A stretch of 64,000 bases of DNA from Bog-756 sp963699055 (GCA_963699055.1 CAVOTA010000002.1:1555653-1619652), one strand, 5' to 3'; positions 33,767 through 44,346 are shown, numbered from the stretch's first letter. Numbers and translations are program-made. The notes: a model not told the origin generated them from the letters alone.

Positions 33767-33797
33767 GCGCGGCGGACACGATGGGCGACGACCTCCG

Positions 33798-35051
33798 ATG
33801 AGCCACGTGATCCGGATCGACGACCTCGCCGAGCCGGTCCTGGACGACGTCCAGCGTGCCGCCCTGGCCTACGGCGAGTCCGTGCACACGGACCTGAGCG
33901 TCGGCGCGGTGCTGGAACGGGCCACCGGCGCCACCGGGCTCGACGACTTCGGCCCGGACGACTTCCATGAGCGGCTCGCCCTGTGGCTGTCCGAGATGGA
34001 CGAGGACGACGACGCCGTGGGGCTCGCACGACTGGTCCTGTCCGCCAACGCCGTCCGGTACGCGACCAACCGCCTCCGGATCGTGGACCTCCTGACGAGA
34101 CATCCCGAGATCCATGACGTGTCCATCGAACGACCGGTCATCGTGATGGGGCTGCCCCGGTCGGGGACGACCAACCTGGTCAACCTGCTCGGCGCCGACC
34201 AGCGGTTCCGGTCGATGCCGCTGTGGGAGGGCTACGAACCGGTGCCGGACCCCGTCGGGCACGCCGGGACCGACGGGGTCGATCCCCGGTGGACCCGCTG
34301 CCACGACATGTGGGAGGCGATGCGGGCCACGGTCCCCCACGTGGCGGCCATGCACCCGATGGATCCCGACCACATCCACGAGGAGATCGAGCTCCAGCTC
34401 CCGGACTTCGCCTCCTACAACCAGGAGTGGGTGTGCCGGGCGCCGAGGTGGCGGGACTACCACCTGGCCCACGACCAGACGCCGCACTACCGGTACATGC
34501 GGACCGGCCTGCAGATCCTCCAGTGGCTGCGACCGCGCCAGCGCTGGGTGCTCAAGTCGCCGCAGCACCTCGAGCAGATCGGTCCGCTCCTGTCGGTGTT
34601 CCCCGACGCCACGGTGGTGGTCACCCACCGGGACCCGGTGGCGGTGGTGCAGTCCACGGCGACGATGCTGGCGTACTCGGCCCGTATGGCCTACCGGCAC
34701 ACCGTGCCGGAGTGGTACGTCGGGTACTGGACCGACCGCATCCGCCGACTGCTGGCGTCCTCGGTCCGCGACCGCCACCTCCTCCCCGCCGGACGCACCG
34801 TCGACGTCTACTTCGACCGGTACATGGCCGACGAGCCGGGGACGCTGCAGCACATCTACGACGTGGCCGGGCTGGACTTCACGCCCGAGGCCCGTCGGCA
34901 GGTGGACGCCCATCGGAGGGCCCACCCACGCGGCGGGTCGGGCCGGGTCGCCTACGACCTCCGGCGGGACTTCTCCGTCACCCCCGACGAGGTGCGGGCG
35001 ACGTTCGGCTTCTACTTCGACCGCTTCGACACGAGGATCGAGGTCACATGA
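33798..35051 (+). CDS. Sulfotransferase (PAPS-dependent family)
   Basis: 417 residues. The 5'-phosphosulfate loop is VIVMGLPRSGTTNLVNLLG (residues ~114-130). The 3'-phosphate region RWVLKSPQHL and FPDATVVVTHRDPVAVVQS follow, and the C-terminal region has YDLRRDFSVTPDEVRATFGFY. This matches the large sulfotransferase family of actinobacteria (Stf-like, Sulfotransfer_3), which transfer sulfate from PAPS to alcohols of lipids, sterols or sugars. It is followed without gap (ATGA) by a sulfatase-like gene. Substrate unknown. Confidence 0.88.
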   Translation: MSHVIRIDDLAEPVLDDVQRAALAYGESVHTDLSVGAVLERATGATGLDDFGPDDFHERLALWLSEMDEDDDAVGLARLVLSANAVRYATNRLRIVDLLTRHPEIHDVSIERPVIVMGLPRSGTTNLVNLLGADQRFRSMPLWEGYEPVPDPVGHAGTDGVDPRWTRCHDMWEAMRATVPHVAAMHPMDPDHIHEEIELQLPDFASYNQEWVCRAPRWRDYHLAHDQTPHYRYMRTGLQILQWLRPRQRWVLKSPQHLEQIGPLLSVFPDATVVVTHRDPVAVVQSTATMLAYSARMAYRHTVPEWYVGYWTDRIRRLLASSVRDRHLLPAGRTVDVYFDRYMADEPGTLQHIYDVAGLDFTPEARRQVDAHRRAHPRGGSGRVAYDLRRDFSVTPDEVRATFGFYFDRFDTRIEVT

Positions 35052-36313
35052 GCATCCAGGACGAGGTCGACCGCCTGATCGACGAACGACCCGGAAGGCA
35101 GCTGCTGACGCCGGACTACGAGGATCCCGCACACCGGATCTCCGACGTCATCTTCCGGTCGGGCGGGACGACCGCCGCGTACCTCCTCCTGACCGACGGC
35201 GGCCGGGTGATCGTCAACACGGGTCTGGGCTTCGAGGCCCCGCACCACAAGCGGGTGTTCGACGCCGTGCGGTCCGGCCCCACCCACCACATCATCACCA
35301 CCCAGGGCCACGTCGACCACCTCGGGGGTGTGGGTCTCTTCCGCGATCCGGGCACCACGTACATCGCCCAGGAGAACAACCGGGCGTGCCAGGCCGACGA
35401 CGCCCGCATCCAGGCCCTGCGGATGCGCACCGCCGGCATCTGGTTCGACATGCTCGGCACCGACGCCATCCGGATCGCCGGGGAGAATCCCGGCGTCCCG
35501 ATGCGTCAGGACACGCCGACCCCGGACCTCACGTTCCGCGACCGGCTGGGTATGACCGTCGACGGCCTCCGACTGGAGCTCATCGCATCGGTCGGTGAGA
35601 CCGTCGACAGCTGCATCGTCTGGCTCCCCGAGCACCGCACCGCGCTGATCAGCAACCTGCTGGGCCCCCTCTTCCCCCACTTCCCGAACCTCAACACGCT
35701 GCGGGGCGACCGGTACCGGTCGGCCGAGGAGTACCTGGCCACGGTCCGGCGCCTGCGCCAGCTGCGGCCCGAGATGCTGGTCACCGGACGGCACGATCCC
35801 ATCGTCGGCGCCGAGCTCATCGACGCGTCACTCGAGCGGCTCCACGACGCGGTCGACCACGTCCACCGTCGGGCCCTCGAGGGGTTCAACGCCGGAGTGG
35901 ACGTGTGGACGCTGATGCGCGAGATCGAACTGCCCCCCCGGCTACGGGTGGGCCAGGGCTACGGCAAGGTGTCCTGGGCCGTGCGGACGCTGTGGGAGAC
36001 CTACGTCGGATGGTTCCAGCTCCGGTCCACCACCGAGATGTACCCCGACTCGTCGGGTGCTGCGCTGGCCGAGCTCGTCGACGCCGCCGGCACCGATGCC
36101 GCCGTCGGGCGCGCCGAGGCCGCGCTGGCGCGCGGCGACGCCGTCGTGGCCATCCGTCTGGCCGAAGCCGTCGAGGCGCAGTCGCCGCACGATCCGAGGA
36201 CCCGCGGCGTGCTGGTCGACGCCCACCGGTACCTGCTCGACCACGGCGGTGACGTCAGCTTCTGGGAGAACGGCTGGCTCCGCCACGAACTGGGGCGACG
36301 GACGCCGGAGTGA
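35048..36313 (+). CDS. Metallo-beta-lactamase-fold alkylsulfatase-like protein with altered metal site
   Basis: 421 residues. The order of parts matches type III alkylsulfatases (SdsA1/BDS1): MBL domain with TTQGHVDHLGG, then LPEHRTALISNLLGP, NLNTLRGDRYRS and GRHDP, followed by the dimerisation/SCP-like region (YGKVSWAVRTLWETYVGWF). The first His of the usual HxHxDH is Gln here, and the Glu ligand of the family (in a-E-n) appears as Ser. The site may bind one metal only, or the protein may have another reaction. Coupled by ATGA to the sulfotransferase. Confidence 0.8.
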   Translation: MSIQDEVDRLIDERPGRQLLTPDYEDPAHRISDVIFRSGGTTAAYLLLTDGGRVIVNTGLGFEAPHHKRVFDAVRSGPTHHIITTQGHVDHLGGVGLFRDPGTTYIAQENNRACQADDARIQALRMRTAGIWFDMLGTDAIRIAGENPGVPMRQDTPTPDLTFRDRLGMTVDGLRLELIASVGETVDSCIVWLPEHRTALISNLLGPLFPHFPNLNTLRGDRYRSAEEYLATVRRLRQLRPEMLVTGRHDPIVGAELIDASLERLHDAVDHVHRRALEGFNAGVDVWTLMREIELPPRLRVGQGYGKVSWAVRTLWETYVGWFQLRSTTEMYPDSSGAALAELVDAAGTDAAVGRAEAALARGDAVVAIRLAEAVEAQSPHDPRTRGVLVDAHRYLLDHGGDVSFWENGWLRHELGRRTPE

Positions 36314-36376
36314 GGGCGACGACCCGGACCGCCCACGTCCCCCGGCGGCGGAACCGCCTCGGGCGCACCGCGTCCG

Positions 36377-36745
36377 TCAGCGGTGCGCCGCCAGGAACGG
36401 TGCGATCCGGTCCTTGGGCCGTCCGATGACGGCCGCGCCGTCGCCCACCAGCACCGGGCGCTGGATCAGCTCCGGATGGGCGGCGAGCACCGCGGCGACC
36501 TGGTCCACCGTCTGCACGTCGGCGTCCTCCAGCCCGAGCTCGGCGAAGGTGGCGTCGCGCCGGACGAGCGCGGTGGGTGGGTCCTCCAGGATCGCCAGCA
36601 GGTCCCGCAGCTCGGCGTCGGTGGGCCGTTGGGCCTGCAGCTGGTAGCGGCGGATCTCGAACGGCACGCCGAGCTCGGTGGCGAGGTCGGTGGCGGCGCG
36701 GGAGCTGGAGCAGTTCGGGTTGTGGAAGATCGTGATGGTCGACAT
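36377..36745 (-). CDS. ArsC/Spx-family arsenate reductase-like protein
   Basis: 122 residues, thioredoxin fold. N-terminal active-site loop IFHNPNCSSSRAA has the single catalytic Cys of glutaredoxin-linked ArsC. Later marks are RRYQLQAQRPTDAELRDLL and RPVLVGDGAAVIGRPKDRI, the family C-terminus. No ars operon is adjacent, so detoxification of arsenate is plausible but not supported by context. ATG with TAGCTT 6 bases upstream. Confidence 0.85.
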   Translation of the reverse strand: MSTITIFHNPNCSSSRAATDLATELGVPFEIRRYQLQAQRPTDAELRDLLAILEDPPTALVRRDATFAELGLEDADVQTVDQVAAVLAAHPELIQRPVLVGDGAAVIGRPKDRIAPFLAAHR

Positions 36746-36751
36746 GCGCCG

Positions 36752-36757
36752 AAGCTA
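36752..36757 (-). promoter_or_regulatory. -10 box (TAGCTT), leaderless arsC-like promoter
   Basis: Six bases before the ATG at 36745 on the minus strand. Confidence 0.5.
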
Positions 36758-36825
36758 CCGTCCGCGGCCGCGCCCTCCGGCGGGCGGGCGGCGCCCACCG
36801 GGTGGCGACCCGGGGCGTCCGGTCG

Positions 36826-37686
36826 TCACCGCATCCGGCGCGGCACCTGGGCGCCGTCCACCTTGGCCGGGTTGAGCAGCAGGGTCAGCGAGGCGATGGA
36901 CCCCCCGGACACGTCCCCGGTGACGATCACCGTACGGTCCGGAGCGCCGACCACCAGGCAGGCGGCGTGGTTGACGGTGCCCTCGGTGATCGGTGCGCCG
37001 GCGTTGCGGCGGGTGAGGTTGACCAGGAACCGGACGACGCGGTCGCGCCCGACCACCGGACGGCGCGCCGCGTGGCGGGTCGGCCCGCCGTCGCTGACCA
37101 GCACCACGTCCGGCGACAGCAGGGTGACCAGCGTCTCCTGGTCGTCCTCGGCCAGGGCCACGGCCAGGCGCCGCAGCCGGTCCCCGTCGATCGGCGCCAG
37201 CGACGACTCCCGGGCCGACCGCATCTGCGTGCGGGCCCGGTGCACCAGCTGCCGGCAGGCGGGCTCGTTCCGCCCGAGCGTCGCCGCCACCTGGGCGTAG
37301 GGCTCCCCGAAGACGTCGACCAGGACGAAGGCGGCACGCTCGAGCGGGCTGAGCCGGTCGAGCATGATGAGGAACGCCAGGGTGAGCGAGTCGGCGGTGT
37401 CGACGAGCTCGTCCGGGGTCGGCTCGAGCGAGGTCGGTTCCGGCAGCCACGGTCCCACGTAGTGCGCCCGGTCCGACGACACCCGGCGGATGCGGTCGAT
37501 GGACAGCCGGGTCACCGTCGTGGTCAGCCACGCCGCCGGGACGTCCACCGTCGTCCGGTGGCGCTCGAAGCGGATCCAGGCCTCCTGGACGATGTCCTCG
37601 GCGTCGTGGTGGGACCCGGTCATCCGGTAGGCGATGCCGCACAGCCGGGCCCGCTCGGCCTCGAACTCGACGTCCGGGGTGGTCAC
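36826..37686 (-). CDS. ECF sigma factor of the ECF41/SigJ type
   Basis: 286 residues. Sigma region 2 (GIAYRMTGSHHDAEDIVQEA) and region 4 (LERAAFVLVDVFGEPYAQVA) are followed by a C-terminal SnoaL-like domain instead of an anti-sigma partner. ECF41 marks are the linker DGGPTRHAARRPVVG (family D-G-G-G/K) and a terminal NPAKV in place of NPDKL. In this group the C-terminal domain itself modulates activity. The group is typically linked to an oxidoreductase, decarboxylase or epimerase gene; here the GTG overlaps the stop of a flavoprotein gene (GTGA). Confidence 0.88.
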   Translation of the reverse strand: MTTPDVEFEAERARLCGIAYRMTGSHHDAEDIVQEAWIRFERHRTTVDVPAAWLTTTVTRLSIDRIRRVSSDRAHYVGPWLPEPTSLEPTPDELVDTADSLTLAFLIMLDRLSPLERAAFVLVDVFGEPYAQVAATLGRNEPACRQLVHRARTQMRSARESSLAPIDGDRLRRLAVALAEDDQETLVTLLSPDVVLVSDGGPTRHAARRPVVGRDRVVRFLVNLTRRNAGAPITEGTVNHAACLVVGAPDRTVIVTGDVSGGSIASLTLLLNPAKVDGAQVPRRMR

Positions 37687-38912
37687 CGGCGTGCCGCCTC
37701 CCGCCCGGCGGCCGCGCCGCTCGACAGGGCGGCGTCGGCGAGGAGACCGACCGGGCCCACCCAGTCGCCGGCCAGGAAGCACGCCGGCACGCCGGGGACC
37801 CGGACCGCGGGCCGGGCCGCCAGCCCGTGGCCCGGTCGGGGCAGCGCGTGGGCGACCGTCATGGATGGCAGCACCCGCCGCTCCACGACGGCCGACCGGT
37901 CCACCCCGGCGAGCCCGAGGAGCCGGTCGAGGCCGTCCGCCGCCTCCCGGCCGGTGGAGCCGTAGCGCAGCGCACACACCACGGCGCTCCCGTCCGGGGC
38001 GAGCCGGGCCCCGGGGGCGTGCTGGGAGAAGTAGACGGGCTCGTCGATGCCCAGGATGAACCGCACCGGCGGGGGCGAGTCGAGTCCGTAGTCCACACAG
38101 GCCGCCTCGACCGACGGACCCAGGTCGGCCGGCACCGCACCCGGCAGCAGCCGCCCGACGTCGCCGGGGCCACCCACGGCCAGCACCACCGACCGGGCGG
38201 CCACCGTCGTGTCCCCCACGGTCGCCCGGACCCCGTCCGGGGACACGTCGAGGGCGCCCACCGGTCCGCCCTCGACGAGCTCGACCCCGGCCCCCACCGC
38301 GGCGTCCGCCAGACCGTCGACGATGGACTGCCAACCACCGTCGAGGTAGGTCACGCCTCCCGTCGCCACCCGCAATTGCCCGACCGCCGCATCGGCGCTC
38401 AGGGCGTCCAGGTCCCCGGCGTAGGTGGACAGGCGGAGCAGCGCCTGCAGCAGCAGGACCACCTCGGTGCGTCCCCCCACCCGCTCCGACCACGCCCGGG
38501 CCGACTCCGAGGCGAGGCCGGGGTCCGGCGCCCGGCGCAGCGACGCCAGCACCCGGGCCGCACCCAGGCGGCCGCGCCCGGTCAGGAGGTCGGTGGTCAG
38601 CAGCGTCGCCGGTGACCCGGGGAGCCGGAACAGCCGGCCGTCACGCAGGGCGTGGGCCCCGCGGACCGGGGCCGGCGCACCGGTGACCCGCACCCCCAGC
38701 CCGTCCAGCACCGCCCGCCCGGGCCCGTCGTCGTACAGGGCGTGGGGACCCCGGTTGAACGTGAAGCCGCGCCGCACGTCGCTGCGGGCACGGCCGCCCG
38801 GCCGGTGCGACTCCACGAGCAGCACGGTCGCCCCCGCCCGCGCCGCCTCGACCGCGGCCGTCAGCCCCGCGATCCCCCCACCGGCCACCAGCACGTCCAC
38901 GGACACCTGCAT
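37683..38912 (-). CDS. FAD-dependent amine oxidase / phytoene desaturase-like oxidoreductase
   Basis: 409 residues. N-terminal FAD motif VLVAGGGIAGLTAAVEAARAG, then LLVESHRPGGRARS and FNRGPHALY; the C-terminal FAD region is PACFLAGDWVGPVGLLADAAL. This is the NAD(P)/FAD-binding_8 type shared by carotenoid desaturases and protoporphyrinogen oxidases, but no carotenoid genes are nearby. Good Shine-Dalgarno (GAGGAGGG) before the ATG. It is the upstream partner of the ECF41 sigma gene, and is probably controlled by it. Confidence 0.82.
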   Translation of the reverse strand: MQVSVDVLVAGGGIAGLTAAVEAARAGATVLLVESHRPGGRARSDVRRGFTFNRGPHALYDDGPGRAVLDGLGVRVTGAPAPVRGAHALRDGRLFRLPGSPATLLTTDLLTGRGRLGAARVLASLRRAPDPGLASESARAWSERVGGRTEVVLLLQALLRLSTYAGDLDALSADAAVGQLRVATGGVTYLDGGWQSIVDGLADAAVGAGVELVEGGPVGALDVSPDGVRATVGDTTVAARSVVLAVGGPGDVGRLLPGAVPADLGPSVEAACVDYGLDSPPPVRFILGIDEPVYFSQHAPGARLAPDGSAVVCALRYGSTGREAADGLDRLLGLAGVDRSAVVERRVLPSMTVAHALPRPGHGLAARPAVRVPGVPACFLAGDWVGPVGLLADAALSSGAAAGREAARR

Positions 38913-39012
38913 GCCACCCTCCTCGGTCGCCCATCATCGTCGGCTCACCCTGTTGACGCACCGGCACGCCCGGTTGTGACATCGGGCCGGCGGGGGACGT
39001 CCCGGCGGGCGG

Positions 39013-39018
39013 TACCGT
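39013..39018 (+). promoter_or_regulatory. -10 box (TACCGT), leaderless ABC-F promoter
   Basis: Six bases before the GTG at 39025. Confidence 0.55.
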
Positions 39019-39024
39019 GGACCG

Positions 39025-40752
<1,728 letters not shown>

Positions 40753-40801
40753 GGGCCGGGGGAACGGGGGGCGCCGTCGCCTCCGTGCGCGTCCCGACCG
40801 C

Positions 40802-42532
40802 TCAGGCCGTCGCGGCCCCCAGCGTGGCGAGCACGGCGGCCAGGGCGGTCGTCGGGTCGTCGACAGCGCCCGCCGACCGCCAGGCCACGTGCTGGTCGGG
40901 TCGGACGAGGACGGCGCCGGTGGCGCCGATCCCCGACACGCGGGACCACGCCCCCTCGGGGTCCGTGACGTCGCGGCCCACCTGCATCACCTCGAGCGGG
41001 ACGGCGCCGGTGGCGCACGACGCCGCCGCGTCCGCCCAGGCGTCGGAGGCGGTCATCACCACGTAGCCGTCCACCGGGACCAGGTCCAGGGTCGACACCC
41101 GCCCGCCGTCCCGCTCGACCCAGGCGTGGGGCAGCCGACCCCCGGGCCGGGTGCCCGGCACGTACCGGTGGACCGGGTCCCCCACCTGGGCCGGCGGCGA
41201 CCCGTCGTCGACCACCGTGCCGGACCCCGGCGGGTAGGTGAAGCCCAGCTGCAGACCGAGCAGGTCGAAGTGCCCGTCCTGGGCGTGCGCAGCCGCCGTG
41301 ATGGCGGCCCGGCCCTCGTCGGTGGCGAGCGCCGCGTCGAACGACGCCCGGGCCTCCTCGGGCGTCCCGGTGAGGCCGCAGGCCACGAGGACGTCGAGCA
41401 TCCCGAGGGCGTTCTCCAGGCTCGTGGCGGCGTTGTGCTCGGCCACCGGACGGCGCTCGGACGCGTAGGTGCCGAGCAGGCCCGGCGGGGCCCAGCCCCG
41501 CTCGGTGGCGGCCAGCTTCCACACCAGGTTGTGCACGTCGGCCACACCGGTGTTCAGCCCGAGGCCGCCGGTGGGCGGGAACCGGTGGGCGGCGTCCCCG
41601 ACCAGGAAGACCCGTCCCTCGGCGTACCGGTCGGCCACCTGGCAGGCCATGCGCCAGGGGCGGACGTGCTCGACCACCGGATCGACGTCGTCGTCGCCGA
41701 CCGCGGCCCGGAACAGCGCCGCGCACCGCTCGGGTGTGTACGACCCCAGGTCCTCGGTGCCGGGGTCCCACTCCCGCATCAGCACCCACGTCGACGCCGG
41801 GTCGTGGGCCACCAGGACGCCGCGCACGTCGGGGTCCATGGTCCAGTACAAGGTGGCGGGACGATCGGCCACCTGGTGGCGGAGGTCGGCGGTGACGTGG
41901 ACCATCACGAAGTCCTGGAGGACGTCGGGCCCCTCCATGGCGATCCCGAGCGACGCCCGGACCCGGCTGCCGGCGCCGTCGGCGGCGATCACGTACGAGC
42001 TCCGGACCGTGCTGGTGGCTCCGGTTCCGGTGTCGCGCAGGGTGCTCGTGACACCGTCGGCGTCCTGGACGGCGGCCGTCCACTCGACGCCGTCGACGAG
42101 CGTGTCCACGTGGTCCCGCAGGATGGGCTCGAGTCGGTGCTGCGACAGGTTGCGCAGGGGGGTCGGCGTCACCACGTCGAGCTCGTGGATCCGGTCCTGG
42201 TACTCGAAGGGGACCCGACCCAGCTCCTCGCCCACCAGCGTCGTCACCCACCGCACCCAGGCGCCCTCCTCGGGGTCCTGGCACGCGGCCAGCACCCGTC
42301 CCATGTCCGCCCCGGCGGACCGCAGGATCTCGAAGGTCCGGGCGTTGGTCACGTGCGCGGCGGGCGCCGTCTGGGGGTCGTCCCGCCGTTCGACCACCAG
42401 GTGGTCGATGCCCTGCCCGGCGAGGAGCATGGCGGCCACCAGTCCCACCGGTCCGCCCCCCACCACCAGCACCGTCACCTGCCCGGGCAGACGGACGGTC
42501 GACGGTCGGATCCCGGCGGCCGGTGCCGCCAT
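40802..42532 (-). CDS. FAD-dependent aromatic-ring monooxygenase (PheA/TfdB family)
   Basis: 576 residues. FAD motif VLVVGGGPVGLVAAMLLAGQG, NADPH/FAD motif AADGAGSRVRASLG, and FLVGDAAHRFPPTGGLGLNTG, followed by the thioredoxin-like C-terminal domain of phenol hydroxylase relatives. These enzymes hydroxylate phenolic rings. ATG coupled (ATGA) to the SDR gene upstream; with the dioxygenase it forms a likely aromatic or steroid-ring catabolic operon. Confidence 0.88.
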   Translation of the reverse strand: MAAPAAGIRPSTVRLPGQVTVLVVGGGPVGLVAAMLLAGQGIDHLVVERRDDPQTAPAAHVTNARTFEILRSAGADMGRVLAACQDPEEGAWVRWVTTLVGEELGRVPFEYQDRIHELDVVTPTPLRNLSQHRLEPILRDHVDTLVDGVEWTAAVQDADGVTSTLRDTGTGATSTVRSSYVIAADGAGSRVRASLGIAMEGPDVLQDFVMVHVTADLRHQVADRPATLYWTMDPDVRGVLVAHDPASTWVLMREWDPGTEDLGSYTPERCAALFRAAVGDDDVDPVVEHVRPWRMACQVADRYAEGRVFLVGDAAHRFPPTGGLGLNTGVADVHNLVWKLAATERGWAPPGLLGTYASERRPVAEHNAATSLENALGMLDVLVACGLTGTPEEARASFDAALATDEGRAAITAAAHAQDGHFDLLGLQLGFTYPPGSGTVVDDGSPPAQVGDPVHRYVPGTRPGGRLPHAWVERDGGRVSTLDLVPVDGYVVMTASDAWADAAASCATGAVPLEVMQVGRDVTDPEGAWSRVSGIGATGAVLVRPDQHVAWRSAGAVDDPTTALAAVLATLGAATA

Positions 42533-43311
42533 CAGACCAGTCCCTCGTAGGCGCCGCCGTCGAGCCGGAGGTTCTGGCCCGTCAGGTAGCCCGACCGGGC
42601 CGCGCACAGGAAGGCGCAGGCGTCGCCCACCTCCTCGGGCCGTCCCAGGCGCCCGGCCGGGATGGTGGCGGCGATCTCGGCGTAGGCCTCCTCCAGGCTG
42701 ACGCCCCGCACGGCCACGGCCAGCTCCGCCATCTGGCGCTGGCGGGCGGTGTCGATCCGTTCGGGCAGCAGATTGTTGACGGTCACGTTGTCCGACGCCA
42801 CGTCCCGGGCCACCGCCTTCATCACCCCGGTGAGACCGGCACGCGCACCCACCGACGGCGTCATCAGCGGATGGGGCGACGTCACCATGGCGCTGGTGAT
42901 GTTGACGATCCGCCCGAACCGCCGGGCGCGCATGCCCGGCAGCACGGCCTGGACCAGTTCCACGGCGGACAGCATGTTGGCCTGGAGGGCGGCGAGCCAC
43001 GCCCCGGCGGTCACGTCGACGAAGGCGGCGGGAGCGGGTCCGGCGTTGTTGGTCACCAGGATGTCGGGGGTGGGGCAGGCCGCCACGAGCGCGCGGCGGC
43101 CCTCGGTCGTGTCGAGGTCGGCCGCCACCCCGAGGACGGCGACGCCGTGGCGGTCGGCGAGCTCGGCGGCGGCCGCGCCGACCGCCTCCTCGGTGCGCCC
43201 GTTGACGACGAGTGCGACGCCCTCGCCCGCCAGCGACTCCGCACAGGCCCGCCCGAGGCCCCGGGTCGAGGCGCACACCAGCGCCGTGCGGCCGCGGATC
43301 CCGAGGTCCAC
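42532..43311 (-). CDS. Short-chain dehydrogenase/reductase
   Basis: 259 residues. Cofactor motif is CASTRGLGRA (A-S-x-x-G-x-G), NNAGPAPA, catalytic Ser in NITSAM. The usual Y-x3-K is replaced: the segment reads PSVGARAGLTG, with no Tyr or Lys at the expected places. This recurs in the 3-oxoacyl-ACP-reductase-like SDRs with changed active sites. GTG at 43311 follows the dioxygenase stop (TGAC-GTG). Function within the operon is uncertain. Confidence 0.85.
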   Translation of the reverse strand: MDLGIRGRTALVCASTRGLGRACAESLAGEGVALVVNGRTEEAVGAAAAELADRHGVAVLGVAADLDTTEGRRALVAACPTPDILVTNNAGPAPAAFVDVTAGAWLAALQANMLSAVELVQAVLPGMRARRFGRIVNITSAMVTSPHPLMTPSVGARAGLTGVMKAVARDVASDNVTVNNLLPERIDTARQRQMAELAVAVRGVSLEEAYAEIAATIPAGRLGRPEEVGDACAFLCAARSGYLTGQNLRLDGGAYEGLV

Positions 43312-43312
43312 G

Positions 43313-44254
43313 TCAGCGACCGGCCGCGGCGCGGGCCTCGGCCAGCTGCCCGATGTCGGCGGGCAGGAAGAAGTCGGGCTTCGACGGTCCCGGCTCCCAG
43401 GAGGCGATGGTGAACGGGTCCCAGTCGTCACGGAACTCGTCGGCGGCCCACGCCTCGTCGTCGGTGATCTGGTCCATGTCGGCGAAGAGCTCGAACATCC
43501 CGCCCTGGGGGTCGAGCAGGTACCAGAACAGGTTGGCCCCCAGGACGTGGCGACCGATCCCGTACACCGACGACTCGGGGCGTCCGGACACCACCCGCAT
43601 CCCGGCCAGGCCGATGGCGTCGACGTCGTCCATCTCGACCGCGTAGTGGTTCATGCACGGCACCGGCGCCGGCAGGACGAGCAGGTTGTGGTGGTCGGTC
43701 GAGCACCGCAGGAACGTCCCGATCCCGCCGTCGACCACGTCGGACACCTGGAAGCCCAGTCCGTCCCGGTAGAAGGCGACGCTCCCCGCCACGTCGGTGG
43801 AGCCGAACACCACGTGGCCGACCCGCCGCGGCGGGGCCGGGATCGGGCGGACGGCCGCCGACGACCGCCGGTTGACCCGGGTGGTCGAACCCGGGCGGTT
43901 GACCTCGCGGACCGGCGGCGGCGCGAGCGGCGCGGCGTCGGCCACCTCGACCACCACCTCGTGGTCGCCGAGCGGATCGGCGCACCGGAGCACGCCGTCG
44001 CCGAGGGTGGCGGCGACACCCAGCCGTTCCAGCCGGTCACGTGCGGCCACGAGGTCGGACTCGTCGGTGCAGCCCAGGCGCAACGCCGACACGTGGCGGT
44101 AGGTGCTCTCGGCCAGCCGGAGCTGGGACGGCCGTTCGGGGGTCCCGAGGGTGGTCCCGTCGGTGCGCTCCATCCCCAGTCCGGTCCAGAACGCGGCGAG
44201 CGCCTCGGGGTCCGGGACCGACAGCTCGAGGTCCAGCAGTGCGTGCAGCGGCAT
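43313..44254 (-). CDS. Extradiol ring-cleavage dioxygenase (VOC type)
   Basis: 313 residues with two VOC domains, as in BphC/HsaC-type catechol 2,3-dioxygenases. The iron ligands in the C-terminal domain are visible: His in RVGHVVFGS, His in CMNHYAVEMDD and Glu in GGMFELFADMD. It cleaves a catechol next to its hydroxyls; the monooxygenase downstream could make that catechol. The ATG has a strong AAGGAGG 5 bases upstream. First gene of the operon, divergent from a TetR gene. Confidence 0.88.
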   Translation of the reverse strand: MPLHALLDLELSVPDPEALAAFWTGLGMERTDGTTLGTPERPSQLRLAESTYRHVSALRLGCTDESDLVAARDRLERLGVAATLGDGVLRCADPLGDHEVVVEVADAAPLAPPPVREVNRPGSTTRVNRRSSAAVRPIPAPPRRVGHVVFGSTDVAGSVAFYRDGLGFQVSDVVDGGIGTFLRCSTDHHNLLVLPAPVPCMNHYAVEMDDVDAIGLAGMRVVSGRPESSVYGIGRHVLGANLFWYLLDPQGGMFELFADMDQITDDEAWAADEFRDDWDPFTIASWEPGPSKPDFFLPADIGQLAEARAAAGR

Positions 44255-44302
44255 CGGCGCCTCCTTGCTCGCATGCCAGCGTACGGTATTAATTGTCATG
44301 TG

Positions 44303-44323
44303 TCCATCGCCGATTCCGATGGA
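44303..44323. promoter_or_regulatory. Operator-like palindrome between the dioxygenase and TetR genes
   Basis: TCCATCG, 7 bases, CGATGGA: perfect 7-bp arms in the 92-bp divergent gap, ending 10 bases before the TetR -10 box. Position and symmetry fit a TetR autoregulatory operator that also controls the catabolic operon. Confidence 0.6.
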
Positions 44324-44333
44324 TGCCGGTGGC

Positions 44334-44339
44334 TAGAGT
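44334..44339 (+). promoter_or_regulatory. -10 box (TAGAGT), near-leaderless TetR promoter
   Basis: Seven bases before the ATG at 44347. Confidence 0.5.
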
Positions 44340-44346
44340 CGTACCC

